Of a stretch of DNA of 64,000 bases, positions 46,479 through 55,213 are shown in pieces (within the stretch, counting starts at the first letter, position 1; each line of letters starts with the position of its first letter). This DNA comes from Bacteroidota bacterium (GTDB lineage: Bacteria > Bacteroidota > Bacteroidia > Chitinophagales > Chitinophagaceae): assembly GCA_030706735.1 (NCBI GenBank), contig JAUZNZ010000016.1:46229-110228 (forward strand), in the 5' to 3' direction. A program made the position numbers and the translations under genes. Below the pieces are notes generated by a model, which did not search any database, was not told where the DNA came from, and was given only the letters and a program-made list of their open reading frames with translations.

Positions 46479-48896
46479 TCATTCAGACCTCAGACTTCTT
46501 GACGGGTTGGCGGATGCCGCTTTCAGGGTTTGGGTCGCAATGGTGCCCATGGCAATGACCAGGATAAGCAAGGCAGGCAGCACGAACATCCAGGGGCTTA
46601 CGGCAATCCTTGATGCATAGTTCTCCAGCCATCGGTGCAGCAGCCACCAGGTCACCGGCACCGCAAGGACAAAGGACAGCAATACCGGCTTGACGAAATC
46701 CCGGGTCAGCAGGAGCAGGATGCCGGGCGTACCGGCCCCGATGATCTTGCGGATGCCGATCTCCTTGGTACGCTGGATGGTCACAAAGGAGGCCAGCCCC
46801 AACAGGCCCATGCATGAGATGAATATGGCCAGGACGGCGAACACGCCAAAGGTCTTTCCGAATTGCTCGTCCGCCTTGTACTGCTGCGCATAATGGTCGT
46901 CGAGGTAAAAGTAATCGAAGGGATTGCCGGGGAAAAAGGCGGCCCACTGTCGTTTAGCCGCCTGCATGACCGCCTCCGAATGGTTCTCGTCCCCATGGAA
47001 GCGGATAGAATAGTAGTCGGTGACTTCCGGGATCAGCCGGAAAATATGTGCGTCATAGGCCGCCTGCGGCGACTCCTGGTGATGATTGGACACTACGCCC
47101 ACGATGGTGTACTGTTTGCCCCAGAACTCGATGCGTTTGTTCAGCGCCTCGCCCGGCTGTCCAAAACCGAGCTGCCTTACCGCCGCCTCATTAAAAATTA
47201 CCGCGGCCGAGTCGCTGCGGAATTCCTTTGAGAAATCGCGCCCCTTGAGAAAATGAAAGCCATAGGTCTTCATAAAATCATAGTCGACCCCGAGCACCCG
47301 GTATTGTTGCACCCTGGTGGGATCGCTGCCGACCAGGCGGATGCCGCCGGCATTCCATTTTACCTTATTCCCGGGCACTTCGGTGGACGCCGTCATGCTG
47401 ACGATACCGGGCTCGTGAAGCATTTCCTCTTTGAAGGCGCTGAGCTTGGCCATGTAGGTCGAATCGATGACATTTGGCCCTTTGAGCACCATCGTGCGGT
47501 CGACGCGGATACCCAGGTCAAGGGTTTGCATGAAGCGCAACTGACGGTAAACCGCAAAAGTACCCACCATGAGTACGACGGATGCCGCGAACTGGAAGAC
47601 GACCAGCGATTGCCGCAGCAAGGCGCCATGACCCGTCCCGGCGAGCCGCCCTTTCAGTACCGCGATCGGCTTGAATGACGATAGTACCAGCGCCGGATAG
47701 AAGCCCGAGAAAAACGTGCCGGCCAAAAAAAGACCCGTAAGCACCAGCCAGAACCAGCCCTCGGCCAGCAGCGAAAAGGAGATCTGTTTTCCTGTGATGA
47801 CATTGAATACGGGCAGGCAGCCGATGACCAGCAGCAATCCAAGGATCACGGCCAGCGCATTGATCAATAAGGACTCGAACACAAACTGCCCGACGAGCTG
47901 CGTCCGGTAGGAACCCAGTACCTTGCGTACACCCACTTCTCTGGCACGGTCCACGGAGCGCGCGGTGGACAGGTTGATATAATTGATCCAGGCAATGACG
48001 ATGATGAACAGGGCGATCACCAGCAGGAAGTACACGGCCCGTCCATTGCCATTCGTTTCCGACTCGAACATATAGTTGGAATACAGGTGGATATCGCGGA
48101 GAGGTTGCAGATGAAAGGCTATTCCCTCCTTCGTGTCCTTCATTTGCGGCCCCCATTGGCTGTGCACCAGATCGGCCATCTTCTTTTCAAAAGCGGCGGG
48201 ATCGGTCCCCGGTCTTAAAAGCAAATAGGTATAGAACCCGTCCCAGCCCCAGGCCGTTTCGGCGCCGGGGCCATTCATCTGGATGAATGTGGCAAAGCTG
48301 AGCAGGATATCAAAATGGAAATGGGTATTCGGAGGAGGATCGGAGACGACGGCGGTGACGCGGAAATCCTTTTTTTTGTTCATGCTGATGACCTTGCCGA
48401 TCGGGTCTTCCGAGCCAAAGTATCTGCGTGCGGCCGATGCCGTCATCACCGCGGTATTGACGTCTTTCAGGCTCTCCGCCTGCATTCCCTTTTGCGCCGT
48501 ATAGCCGAACATCGGCAAAAAGGCGTCATTGGCGAAAAATACGGTATTGTTCTCGCGGAATTCCTTGTCCTTATAATTGACGACCAATCCATTGGTGCCG
48601 TGCAAATGGGCATAGGATTCGACCTCCGGCAGGTTGTCCTTTACCAGCTTGCCGATCCCCGCCGCGCCTGCGGCCCATTGGGTGGACAGCTTGCCGTTAT
48701 TGAATCGGTCCTGCTCCAGGCGGAAGACACGATCCCCCTTCGGCTCAAACCGGTCATAGCTCAGCTCGAAACGCGCGTACTGGAAGATGAGCAGGCTGGC
48801 GGCAATGCCGATGGCGAGACCGAAGATATTAATGAAGGAGAATACCCGGTGCTTGGAAAGATTCCTCCATGCGATGATCAGGAAGTTCGAGATCAT
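46479..48896 (-). CDS. FtsX/MacB-type ABC permease, second in tandem array
   Basis: From the ATG at 48896 (MISNFLIIAWRNLSKHRVFSF) the product is 805 residues. A longer frame to 49064 would add 56 residues from inside the upstream gene and is rejected. Coupling motifs are SVDRAREVGVRKVLGSY and IQRTKEIGIRKIIGAG; the tail is ANPSRSLRSE. It has the same eight-helix, two-core architecture as the other copies and follows the first permease by 14 bp. Confidence 0.92.
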   Translation of the reverse strand: MISNFLIIAWRNLSKHRVFSFINIFGLAIGIAASLLIFQYARFELSYDRFEPKGDRVFRLEQDRFNNGKLSTQWAAGAAGIGKLVKDNLPEVESYAHLHGTNGLVVNYKDKEFRENNTVFFANDAFLPMFGYTAQKGMQAESLKDVNTAVMTASAARRYFGSEDPIGKVISMNKKKDFRVTAVVSDPPPNTHFHFDILLSFATFIQMNGPGAETAWGWDGFYTYLLLRPGTDPAAFEKKMADLVHSQWGPQMKDTKEGIAFHLQPLRDIHLYSNYMFESETNGNGRAVYFLLVIALFIIVIAWINYINLSTARSVDRAREVGVRKVLGSYRTQLVGQFVFESLLINALAVILGLLLVIGCLPVFNVITGKQISFSLLAEGWFWLVLTGLFLAGTFFSGFYPALVLSSFKPIAVLKGRLAGTGHGALLRQSLVVFQFAASVVLMVGTFAVYRQLRFMQTLDLGIRVDRTMVLKGPNVIDSTYMAKLSAFKEEMLHEPGIVSMTASTEVPGNKVKWNAGGIRLVGSDPTRVQQYRVLGVDYDFMKTYGFHFLKGRDFSKEFRSDSAAVIFNEAAVRQLGFGQPGEALNKRIEFWGKQYTIVGVVSNHHQESPQAAYDAHIFRLIPEVTDYYSIRFHGDENHSEAVMQAAKRQWAAFFPGNPFDYFYLDDHYAQQYKADEQFGKTFGVFAVLAIFISCMGLLGLASFVTIQRTKEIGIRKIIGAGTPGILLLLTRDFVKPVLLSFVLAVPVTWWLLHRWLENYASRIAVSPWMFVLPALLILVIAMGTIATQTLKAASANPSRSLRSE

Positions 48897-48910
48897 GATG
48901 ATATAGTTTA

Positions 48911-51355
48911 TTATTCCGATCTTAAACTCTTCACCGGGTTGGACGTCGCCACCCGGACTGCCTGCACGCCAATGGTGACCAGGGCGACCGCCGCGGCCAG
49001 AATGGCTGCCCCCAGGAATACCCACAAGGACATCGAAATGCTGTAGGCGAAGCCCCCGAGCCACTTGTTCATGGCCACAGCAGCCACGGCGGAGCCGATC
49101 ACGGCGGCCAGTGCGACAAGGATCATGAAGTCCCTGGACAGTAGCATCACGATGCCGCTTACATTGGCTCCGAGTACCTTGCGGATGCCGATCTCCTTGA
49201 CGCGCTGGCTGATCGCAAAAGCGGACAGACCCAGGAGTCCCAGACAGGCGATGAATATGGCGATACAGGCGAAGGTCGTGAACAGGCTGGCCTGCCGTTG
49301 CTCGGAGGCATACAACTGGCCGAATTGCTTGTCCATGAACTCATATTCGAAAGGCGTCGTGGGGAGGAACCTTTTCCAGGCGCTTTCTAAATACGTCAGC
49401 GCCGCAGGCAGGTTATTGCCCGCTAACTTTATGGAGATCCGGCCGAATGAACCTGCCGTTTGGGAGGCTCTTGGAAGGACCAGTACCATCGGGAGTATTT
49501 TCTGATGCAGGGATTCGAAATGAAAGTCGCCGAGCACCCCGACGATCTTCCCTTTCGTATTGCCATAGGAGAAATTCTTACCGATCGCCGCCGCCGGTGA
49601 CTTAAGATCCAATACCCGGGTCGCCGCGACATTCAACAGGTAGGCGGCCGAGCTGTCGGTGGACCAGGCACGCGAAAAATTCCGGCCGGCGACCACCGAA
49701 ATGCCATAGGTCGGCACGAAGTCATAGTCCGCGGCGAGGTATTTGATGTCCGCGGTGACCGGTCTCAGCGAGTCGCCGCTTTCCACCGAAGCCCCCATTT
49801 CATCCAGCAGCCTGCCGCCGGGGATCCGCGAGGAACGGCCGGCGTCTTTGACATAGGCGCTTTGAAGCAGTTGATTGCGGAAGGCGTCCCAGGTCTTGTC
49901 CAATCCGGTATCATATTGCATGGTGATGATATGATCCTTATTGAAGCCAAGCGATTTTTGCCGGATATAGTCGAGTTGCTGGAATACAATGGCTGTGCTG
50001 ATGATCAGGATGATGGAGATGGAGAACTGCACGACCACCAGCACCTTGCGGAACGAAATACTGCCGCCACCCGCCTTGAACAGGCCCTTCAATACTTTTA
50101 CCGGCTGGAAGGAGGACATAAAGAGCGCAGGATAGATGCCCGAAAGGACCCCGACCAGGATGGGGGTCAGGATGAGCGGGATGAGCAGCTTGCCCTGAAA
50201 CAGCGGTGCCAGGGAGAGTGCGCCTCCCGTCAATTCATTGAGCCAGGGAAGCGTAAGCCAGGTGAGGCCGATGGCCAGGAGGATGGCTATCCACGCGATC
50301 ATGACCGATTCGCTCAGGAACTGCAGGATAAGCTCTTTTCGTTCGGCGCCTGCTACCTTGCGTATGCCGATCTCCCTTGCCCGAAGCGCCGAACGGGCAG
50401 TGGACAGGTTCATATAGTTGATGCAGGCGATCAGCAGGATGAATAAGGCGATCGAGCCGAAGATATAGACCCGCGTAATGTCGCCGTTCTCTTCGAGTTC
50501 ATCGTCCAGGTGAGAGCGGAGATGGATATCCGTCAGTTTCTGGACGAAGAGCCGGGTGGTTTTCGACGGCTTGAAGTCGGAAGGCGCCCCGGGAAAATGG
50601 ACATTCTTGTCGATAAAGGCGGGGAACTGCGCCTCGATGCGCTGGTGTACCGGATAATTTTCGGGCACCAGGAAATAGGTGTAAAAGGCATTATTGCCGT
50701 AATTGGTCAGCAGGTTATTTTCTCCATATATGGCCGAATCCCGGAGTGTATTGAACGAGATCATCACCTCCGGATGCATATGCGCATTGGCGGGGAACTC
50801 CTTGAAAATGCCCGTGACCTTGCAATCGAACTGATTGTTTACCCGGATCACTTTGTTCATGGGATCTTCGGGGCCGAAATATTTCCTGGCGGTTCCTTCG
50901 GTCAGCATGAGAGAGAAGGGCGCCTCGAGCGCCGTCTTCGGATCTCCCGCCACGGTATGCACGTCGAAAAGGTCCGCAAAGTGTTCGTCGACGAAGAAGG
51001 CCTTCTGCTCATTGAAGATATTATCCTTGTACCGCATCGGCGTGGTGTTTGACGGCAATACGCGCGTGATCTGCTGGATATCCGGGAAGTCGTTCTTCAG
51101 GAGGGGGGCAAAGGGAGGCGCGATGGACGACAGATGGAGGGATTGCACCCCATCCTTGTTCAGAAAACTGCGGGTTACCCGGTATATTCGGTCCGCGCGG
51201 CTATTATAGCGGTCATAGCTGAGCTCATTGAGGACATACGCGAGGATCAGAAGGCAACAGGTCAGCCCCACCGTCAGTCCGAACAGATTGATGAAGGAGA
51301 TGAACTTGTGCTTCGCGAGGTTGCGCCAGGCGATCTTGAAATAGTTCCTGAGCAT
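48911..51355 (-). CDS. FtsX/MacB-type ABC permease, first in tandem array
   Basis: An 814-residue permease from the ATG at 51355 (MLRNYFKIAWRNLAKHKFISF); a TTG two codons upstream is also possible. Coupling motifs are SALRAREIGIRKVAGAE and SQRVKEIGIRKVLGAN; the tail is SNPVKSLRSE. It lies 23 bp after the first ABC ATPase, its most likely energy partner. Each such protein carries both halves needed for one transporter, so a single polypeptide can act with two ATPase subunits. Confidence 0.93.
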   Translation of the reverse strand: MLRNYFKIAWRNLAKHKFISFINLFGLTVGLTCCLLILAYVLNELSYDRYNSRADRIYRVTRSFLNKDGVQSLHLSSIAPPFAPLLKNDFPDIQQITRVLPSNTTPMRYKDNIFNEQKAFFVDEHFADLFDVHTVAGDPKTALEAPFSLMLTEGTARKYFGPEDPMNKVIRVNNQFDCKVTGIFKEFPANAHMHPEVMISFNTLRDSAIYGENNLLTNYGNNAFYTYFLVPENYPVHQRIEAQFPAFIDKNVHFPGAPSDFKPSKTTRLFVQKLTDIHLRSHLDDELEENGDITRVYIFGSIALFILLIACINYMNLSTARSALRAREIGIRKVAGAERKELILQFLSESVMIAWIAILLAIGLTWLTLPWLNELTGGALSLAPLFQGKLLIPLILTPILVGVLSGIYPALFMSSFQPVKVLKGLFKAGGGSISFRKVLVVVQFSISIILIISTAIVFQQLDYIRQKSLGFNKDHIITMQYDTGLDKTWDAFRNQLLQSAYVKDAGRSSRIPGGRLLDEMGASVESGDSLRPVTADIKYLAADYDFVPTYGISVVAGRNFSRAWSTDSSAAYLLNVAATRVLDLKSPAAAIGKNFSYGNTKGKIVGVLGDFHFESLHQKILPMVLVLPRASQTAGSFGRISIKLAGNNLPAALTYLESAWKRFLPTTPFEYEFMDKQFGQLYASEQRQASLFTTFACIAIFIACLGLLGLSAFAISQRVKEIGIRKVLGANVSGIVMLLSRDFMILVALAAVIGSAVAAVAMNKWLGGFAYSISMSLWVFLGAAILAAAVALVTIGVQAVRVATSNPVKSLRSE

Positions 51356-51378
51356 GGTCAAATGATTTAAGCAAACTC

Positions 51379-52056
51379 CTACACCAGGATATTTTCCGTC
51401 ACGGTCTGTCCGTCAAGCATCCGGATGATCCGGTGGCTGTAACGCGAATCGTGCTCCGAGTGGGTCACCATGATGATCGTGGTTCCCTGCTCGTTGAGGT
51501 CGGTCAGGAGTTGCATCACCTCATTGCCGTTGGACGAGTCGAGGTTACCGGTCGGTTCATCGGCCAGGATCAGCTTCGGGTTATTGACCACGGCCCTGGC
51601 CACGGCGACGCGCTGCTGCTGACCGCCGGACAACTGCTGTGGGTAGTGATTGCGGCGATGCATGATCTGCATTTTGTCCAATACGGTCTCCACGCGCTGT
51701 TTCCGTTCCGGACCTTTCACGCCCAGGTAGATGAGCGGCAACTCCACATTTTCGAAGACCGTGAGCTCGTCGATCAGGTTGAAGCTTTGGAACACGAACC
51801 CGATATTGCGTTTGCGCAGATCGGCCCGCTTGCGCTCATTGAAATGGGCTACCTCCGTACCGTTGAACAGAAAGCTGCCTCCATCCGGATCGTCCAGCAA
51901 TCCGAGGATATTCAGCAGCGTGGACTTGCCGCAACCCGACGGACCCATTACGGCTACGAATTCCCCTTCCTTGACGTCGAAGGTGAGCTTGTTCAGAGCG
52001 ATCGTCTCCACTTCTTCAGTACGATAGACTTTTTGGAGGTCACTGATCTTGATCAT
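51379..52056 (-). CDS. ABC exporter ATP-binding protein, first copy in cluster
   Basis: A 225-residue MacB-type ATPase with Walker A GPSGCGKST, a complete signature [14 protein letters not shown], Walker [14 protein letters not shown] and the VTHSEHD switch. The ATG at 52056 begins the conserved MIKISDLQKVY; eleven more codons are open upstream but are not conserved-looking. It stands between the small peptide gene (36 bp) and the first of five permeases, and is the likely motor for all of them. Confidence 0.93.
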   Translation of the reverse strand: MIKISDLQKVYRTEEVETIALNKLTFDVKEGEFVAVMGPSGCGKSTLLNILGLLDDPDGGSFLFNGTEVAHFNERKRADLRKRNIGFVFQSFNLIDELTVFENVELPLIYLGVKGPERKQRVETVLDKMQIMHRRNHYPQQLSGGQQQRVAVARAVVNNPKLILADEPTGNLDSSNGNEVMQLLTDLNEQGTTIIMVTHSEHDSRYSHRIIRMLDGQTVTENILV

Positions 52057-52092
52057 GTTATTACGATTTAGATGAATACAAAATGTCATTGA

Positions 52093-52302
52093 CTATACGA
52101 ACAGGATCCTCAGCAGCGAGAATTCCACCTCATCCCCTTTTTCAGACGCCGTTTGCGCACTGCCTGTTACGCCAGCCGGCGTACGTTGGACCTTTCCTTT
52201 TCCTTTGCAGTGCTGCTGGCAGGGCCATGAGCATTCATGGGAAGAGGCCAGTATGCTCATGCACAGGATCAGGGCCGCGGTGTACAGGATCTTGAGTTGC
52301 AT
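52093..52302 (-). CDS. small secreted Cys/His-containing peptide of the exporter cluster
   Basis: A 69-residue product with a signal-peptide-like N-terminus (MQLKILYTAALILCMSILASS) and a short Cys/His cluster, HECSWPCQQHC, followed by a basic KGKGK stretch and a hydrophobic C-terminus (FSLLRILFV). I do not recognise a family. It lies 11 bp after the adaptor gene and 36 bp before the ATPase gene, fully inside the operon. It could be a metal-binding accessory factor, a cargo peptide, or a chance frame; operon position and signal peptide favour a real gene. Confidence 0.5.
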   Translation of the reverse strand: MQLKILYTAALILCMSILASSHECSWPCQQHCKGKGKVQRTPAGVTGSAQTASEKGDEVEFSLLRILFV

Positions 52303-52313
52303 ATCGTTTGTTT

Positions 52314-53567
52314 TTATTCTTTGAATACAAGTATTTGCATTTTGTCGTAGGTGTCGTAGCTCGACGTCACCACCTTGTCGCCGGGGTTCAGACCGGACAG
52401 TACCTCATAAAAGTCCGTGCTTTGCTGGCCGAGCTGGATCTCCGTGCGGTAAGCCGACTTGCCGTCTTCACTGACCTTAAAGATCCAGTTGCCGCCGGTC
52501 TGCTGATAGAAGCCTCCCTTGGGGATCATGATGGCCGTCTTGGCGTCGCTGAGGGCCAGGGTGATTTGCAGGGTCTGACCGCGACGGATGCCCTTGGGCT
52601 CCTTCCCCACGAACTGCATGTCCACCTGGAACCGGCCATTGGTCACCTGGGTAAATACCTTGATGATCTTGAGCTTATAGGTCGTGTCCGCAAAGCTGAA
52701 GTCGCCCATCAATCCCAGGAAGATCCGGGAGATATAATGTTCGTCGATGTCGACGCGCACCTTGTAGCCATCGAGCATATCGATCTGGCCGAGCCGGTCG
52801 CCTTCATGCTTGGACTGGCCGACTTCGGCGTCCAGCGAGGTCAGTTGCCCATCGATCGGGGCGCGCAATACGAGGTCGCCGACCTTTTTACGCATGATGG
52901 CCAGTCCATTCTGTGCGTGCTCGTAGGATTCCTTATCCTGCTCGGATTGCTGACGGCTCGAGACGGTATCCTGCCTGAGGATCTCCCTGGTCAGTTTCTC
53001 CTTCTGCAGATAATAGTTATAATTGTTTTCGGCCTGTTTGAACTCCTGGGAGCCGATGACCTTTTGCGCATAAAGGCGCTTGTCGAGGTTGTAAATCCGT
53101 TCTGCCTCCTTGAAACTGCTTTCGACGTCGGCCATCTGGTTGAGCTTCGAAACGGTGTTTTGCTGGGCATTGATCCGGGAAAGCTGCATCTGGGACAGCA
53201 GGGTAAATACGCCGGTCTCCTGGCTGGCCAGGCTGAGTTCGAGGTTCGTATTGGACAGGCGCAGGATGGGCTGGCCTTTCTTCATCAACGTGCCGTCTTC
53301 GACGTACCGCTCTTCGACCCGGCCGGCTTCCGTTGCGTCCAGATAGATGGTGGTCAGCGGCATGACGACCCCGTTGACGGGAATGGTCTCCTGGAAAATG
53401 CCCTTTTTCACCTCACTGATCTGCAGGCGGTCCTTTTCGACGTTCACCCTCGATTTTCCGGACGTGAAGTAAAATGCCCCCACGATCAGCAGGACCAGGG
53501 CAGTAATGCCACCGATCGTCATCAGCCGCTTGGTCGTCCATCTCTTTTTAGGTAAGACTCTGTCCAC
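52314..53567 (-). CDS. HlyD/MacA-type periplasmic adaptor
   Basis: A 417-residue membrane-fusion protein with one N-terminal helix (about 15-35), a long coiled-coil hairpin (about 125-215), a lipoyl-like domain (VLRAPIDGQLTSLDAEVGQ) and C-terminal beta domains (about 235-417). It joins the FtsX permeases to the TolC channel across the periplasm. Translation probably starts at the GTG at 53567. It is the first gene of the minus-strand exporter cluster, 273 bp from the divergent regulator gene, with enhancer-like sites and a TGGCATG element in between. Confidence 0.92.
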   Translation of the reverse strand: MDRVLPKKRWTTKRLMTIGGITALVLLIVGAFYFTSGKSRVNVEKDRLQISEVKKGIFQETIPVNGVVMPLTTIYLDATEAGRVEERYVEDGTLMKKGQPILRLSNTNLELSLASQETGVFTLLSQMQLSRINAQQNTVSKLNQMADVESSFKEAERIYNLDKRLYAQKVIGSQEFKQAENNYNYYLQKEKLTREILRQDTVSSRQQSEQDKESYEHAQNGLAIMRKKVGDLVLRAPIDGQLTSLDAEVGQSKHEGDRLGQIDMLDGYKVRVDIDEHYISRIFLGLMGDFSFADTTYKLKIIKVFTQVTNGRFQVDMQFVGKEPKGIRRGQTLQITLALSDAKTAIMIPKGGFYQQTGGNWIFKVSEDGKSAYRTEIQLGQQSTDFYEVLSGLNPGDKVVTSSYDTYDKMQILVFKE

Positions 53568-53610
53568 GATAAAGGTATTAAATTGGTTCTGTAATGCTCA
53601 ACCAATCCTA

Positions 53611-53624
53611 TCAATCACATGCCA
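53611..53624 (-). promoter_or_regulatory. TGGCATG element before the adaptor gene
   Basis: Minus-strand TGGCATGTGATTGA, 44 bp before the GTG start codon of the adaptor gene. It is the partner of the element at 39059-39072. The position fits a promoter with a leader of about 30 bases. Its TTGA is one base closer to TGGCAT than in canonical sigma-54 promoters. Confidence 0.5.
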
Positions 53625-53677
53625 GAAAGCGATATCTATGATTTACAGTAGCTTAGGAGTGGATTGCGCCCGCCATA

Positions 53678-53715
53678 GTTCATTTTTGATACAAGACCTG
53701 TCCGGTTTCGATACA
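53678..53715. promoter_or_regulatory. tandem enhancer-like sites (right copy)
   Basis: Two 16-bp sites, GTTCATTTTTGATACA (53678-53693) and GTCCGGTTTCGATACA (53700-53715), at a 22-bp period. They lie 54 bp upstream of the TGGCATG element of the adaptor gene and about 125 bp before the divergent regulator gene, so they could control both. The half-sites show TGT...ACA symmetry, as expected for a dimeric HTH_8 protein. The rest of the 273-bp intergenic region shows no gene. Confidence 0.6.
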
Positions 53716-53840
53716 CTTGCCTTCCGACCGGTTTTCACCTAAAAAATTAATTGCCATGTGGTTATATTTAAGGTATTATATTTAAGGTAAAGTTCCGATG
53801 CCAATATGTTGCATCTTCAACTTTATTTTTTTAGACTATC

Positions 53841-55205
53841 ATGATCCTCAAGAATGCCTCTATATTGGTGATCGACGACGATCCCGACGTGCTGACGGCC
53901 GTGCGCTTATTATTGAAAACGGAAGCGATGGAAGTGGTTACGGAGAAGAACCCCGAAAATATGCGGTCGCTCCTGGCCAAGCGGGTCTTCGACGTGATCC
54001 TGCTCGACATGAACTTCAACAGTTCGATCAATACGGGCAATGAAGGCCTGTTTTGGCTGAGGCGGATACGCGAATTCGGGTCCGACGCCGCCGTGATCAT
54101 GATCACGGCATACGGCGACATCGACCTGGCCGTGCGATCGCTCAAAGAGGGCGCCGCGGACTTCGTCGTCAAGCCCTGGCACAATGAACGCCTGATCACG
54201 ACCATCCGGGACGCACTCAAGAAAAAGGACGGCAAACGGGGTCCGGCGGGACAATTTCCCGCGTCTGCCGGATCGATCATCGGATCGGAACTCCTTGGCG
54301 AATCGGAATCCATGCGGGATGTTTTCTTCAAAATGGAAAAGATAGCGCCGACGGAGGCCAATATCCTCATCCTCGGCGAGAATGGAACAGGCAAGGACCT
54401 TATCGCCAAGGCCATTCACCAGCATTCCCTCCGCGCCGACAAGCCCTTCATCAAGGTGGACGTCGGGGCCCTGACGGAGACCCTGTTCGAGAGTGAGCTC
54501 TTCGGGCACAAGAAAGGCGCCTTTACCGATGCCCGGGAGGATCGCGTGGGCAGGTTCGAAGCCGGCAGCGGCGGCACGTTGTTCCTTGACGAGATCGGGA
54601 ATATCTCCCTGCATCAGCAGGCCAAGCTCCTGTCGGTGCTCCAAAACAGGCAGGTGACGCGTCTTGGCTCCAACCAGGCCGTGCCGATCGACATCCGGCT
54701 GATCTGTGCCACCAATGTGCCCCTGAGCGAGCTGGCGAATGAAAACCGTTTCCGGAAGGATCTGATCTATCGCATCAATACGGTGGAGATCATGGTGCCT
54801 CCGCTGCGCAAGCGCGAGGAAGATATCATCCTGCTGGCGGCGCATTTCGCCCGGATCTATTCAAGCAAGTACATGAAGCCGGCGCACGATCTCGAACCCA
54901 AGGCCATGGAGAAACTACGGGGCTACCATTTCCCCGGCAACGTACGCGAGCTGCAATATACCATCGAAAGGGCCGTCATCATGGCGGACGGGGACGTGCT
55001 GCAGGCCAAGGATATGATCTTTTCCCCGATCGAGTCGAGCCTGCCCATGCAGGAGGATCCTCAGAACCTGACCCTCAGCACCATCGAAAAGAACGCCATC
55101 CTGAAAGTCATCGAAAAGCATAATGGCAACATCTCCAAGGCCGCCAAGGAACTGGGCCTGACCCGCACGGCCCTTTACCGGCGCCTTAGCAAATACGATA
55201 TTTAG
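53841..55205 (+). CDS. NtrC-type sigma-54-dependent response regulator
   Basis: A 454-residue enhancer-binding protein: receiver (about 1-125, phospho-acceptor Asp56 in VILLDMNFN), AAA+ domain (about 145-380) and Fis-type HTH (about 410-454, [20 protein letters not shown]). Walker A GENGTGKD is at 179-186 and Walker [10 protein letters not shown] near 245-253. The sigma-54 contact loop reads GAFTDA (226-231) in place of the canonical GAFTGA. It would open sigma-54 promoters from a distant site, which fits the enhancer-like repeats beside it. The kinase gene follows at 8 bp. Confidence 0.93.
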   Translation: MILKNASILVIDDDPDVLTAVRLLLKTEAMEVVTEKNPENMRSLLAKRVFDVILLDMNFNSSINTGNEGLFWLRRIREFGSDAAVIMITAYGDIDLAVRSLKEGAADFVVKPWHNERLITTIRDALKKKDGKRGPAGQFPASAGSIIGSELLGESESMRDVFFKMEKIAPTEANILILGENGTGKDLIAKAIHQHSLRADKPFIKVDVGALTETLFESELFGHKKGAFTDAREDRVGRFEAGSGGTLFLDEIGNISLHQQAKLLSVLQNRQVTRLGSNQAVPIDIRLICATNVPLSELANENRFRKDLIYRINTVEIMVPPLRKREEDIILLAAHFARIYSSKYMKPAHDLEPKAMEKLRGYHFPGNVRELQYTIERAVIMADGDVLQAKDMIFSPIESSLPMQEDPQNLTLSTIEKNAILKVIEKHNGNISKAAKELGLTRTALYRRLSKYDI

Positions 55206-55213
55206 AAGCAACT

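Noticed and set aside
48897..49064. N-terminal extension of the second permease of the array
   Set aside because: The extra 56 residues overlap the first permease and have no membrane or signal character; the ATG at 48896 aligns with the paralogues.
53806..53822. Sigma-54 promoter for the regulator gene (GCCAATATGTTGCA)
   Set aside because: TTGCA fits the -12 part, but the -24 part lacks GG and the spacing is one base short; too weak to list as a feature.
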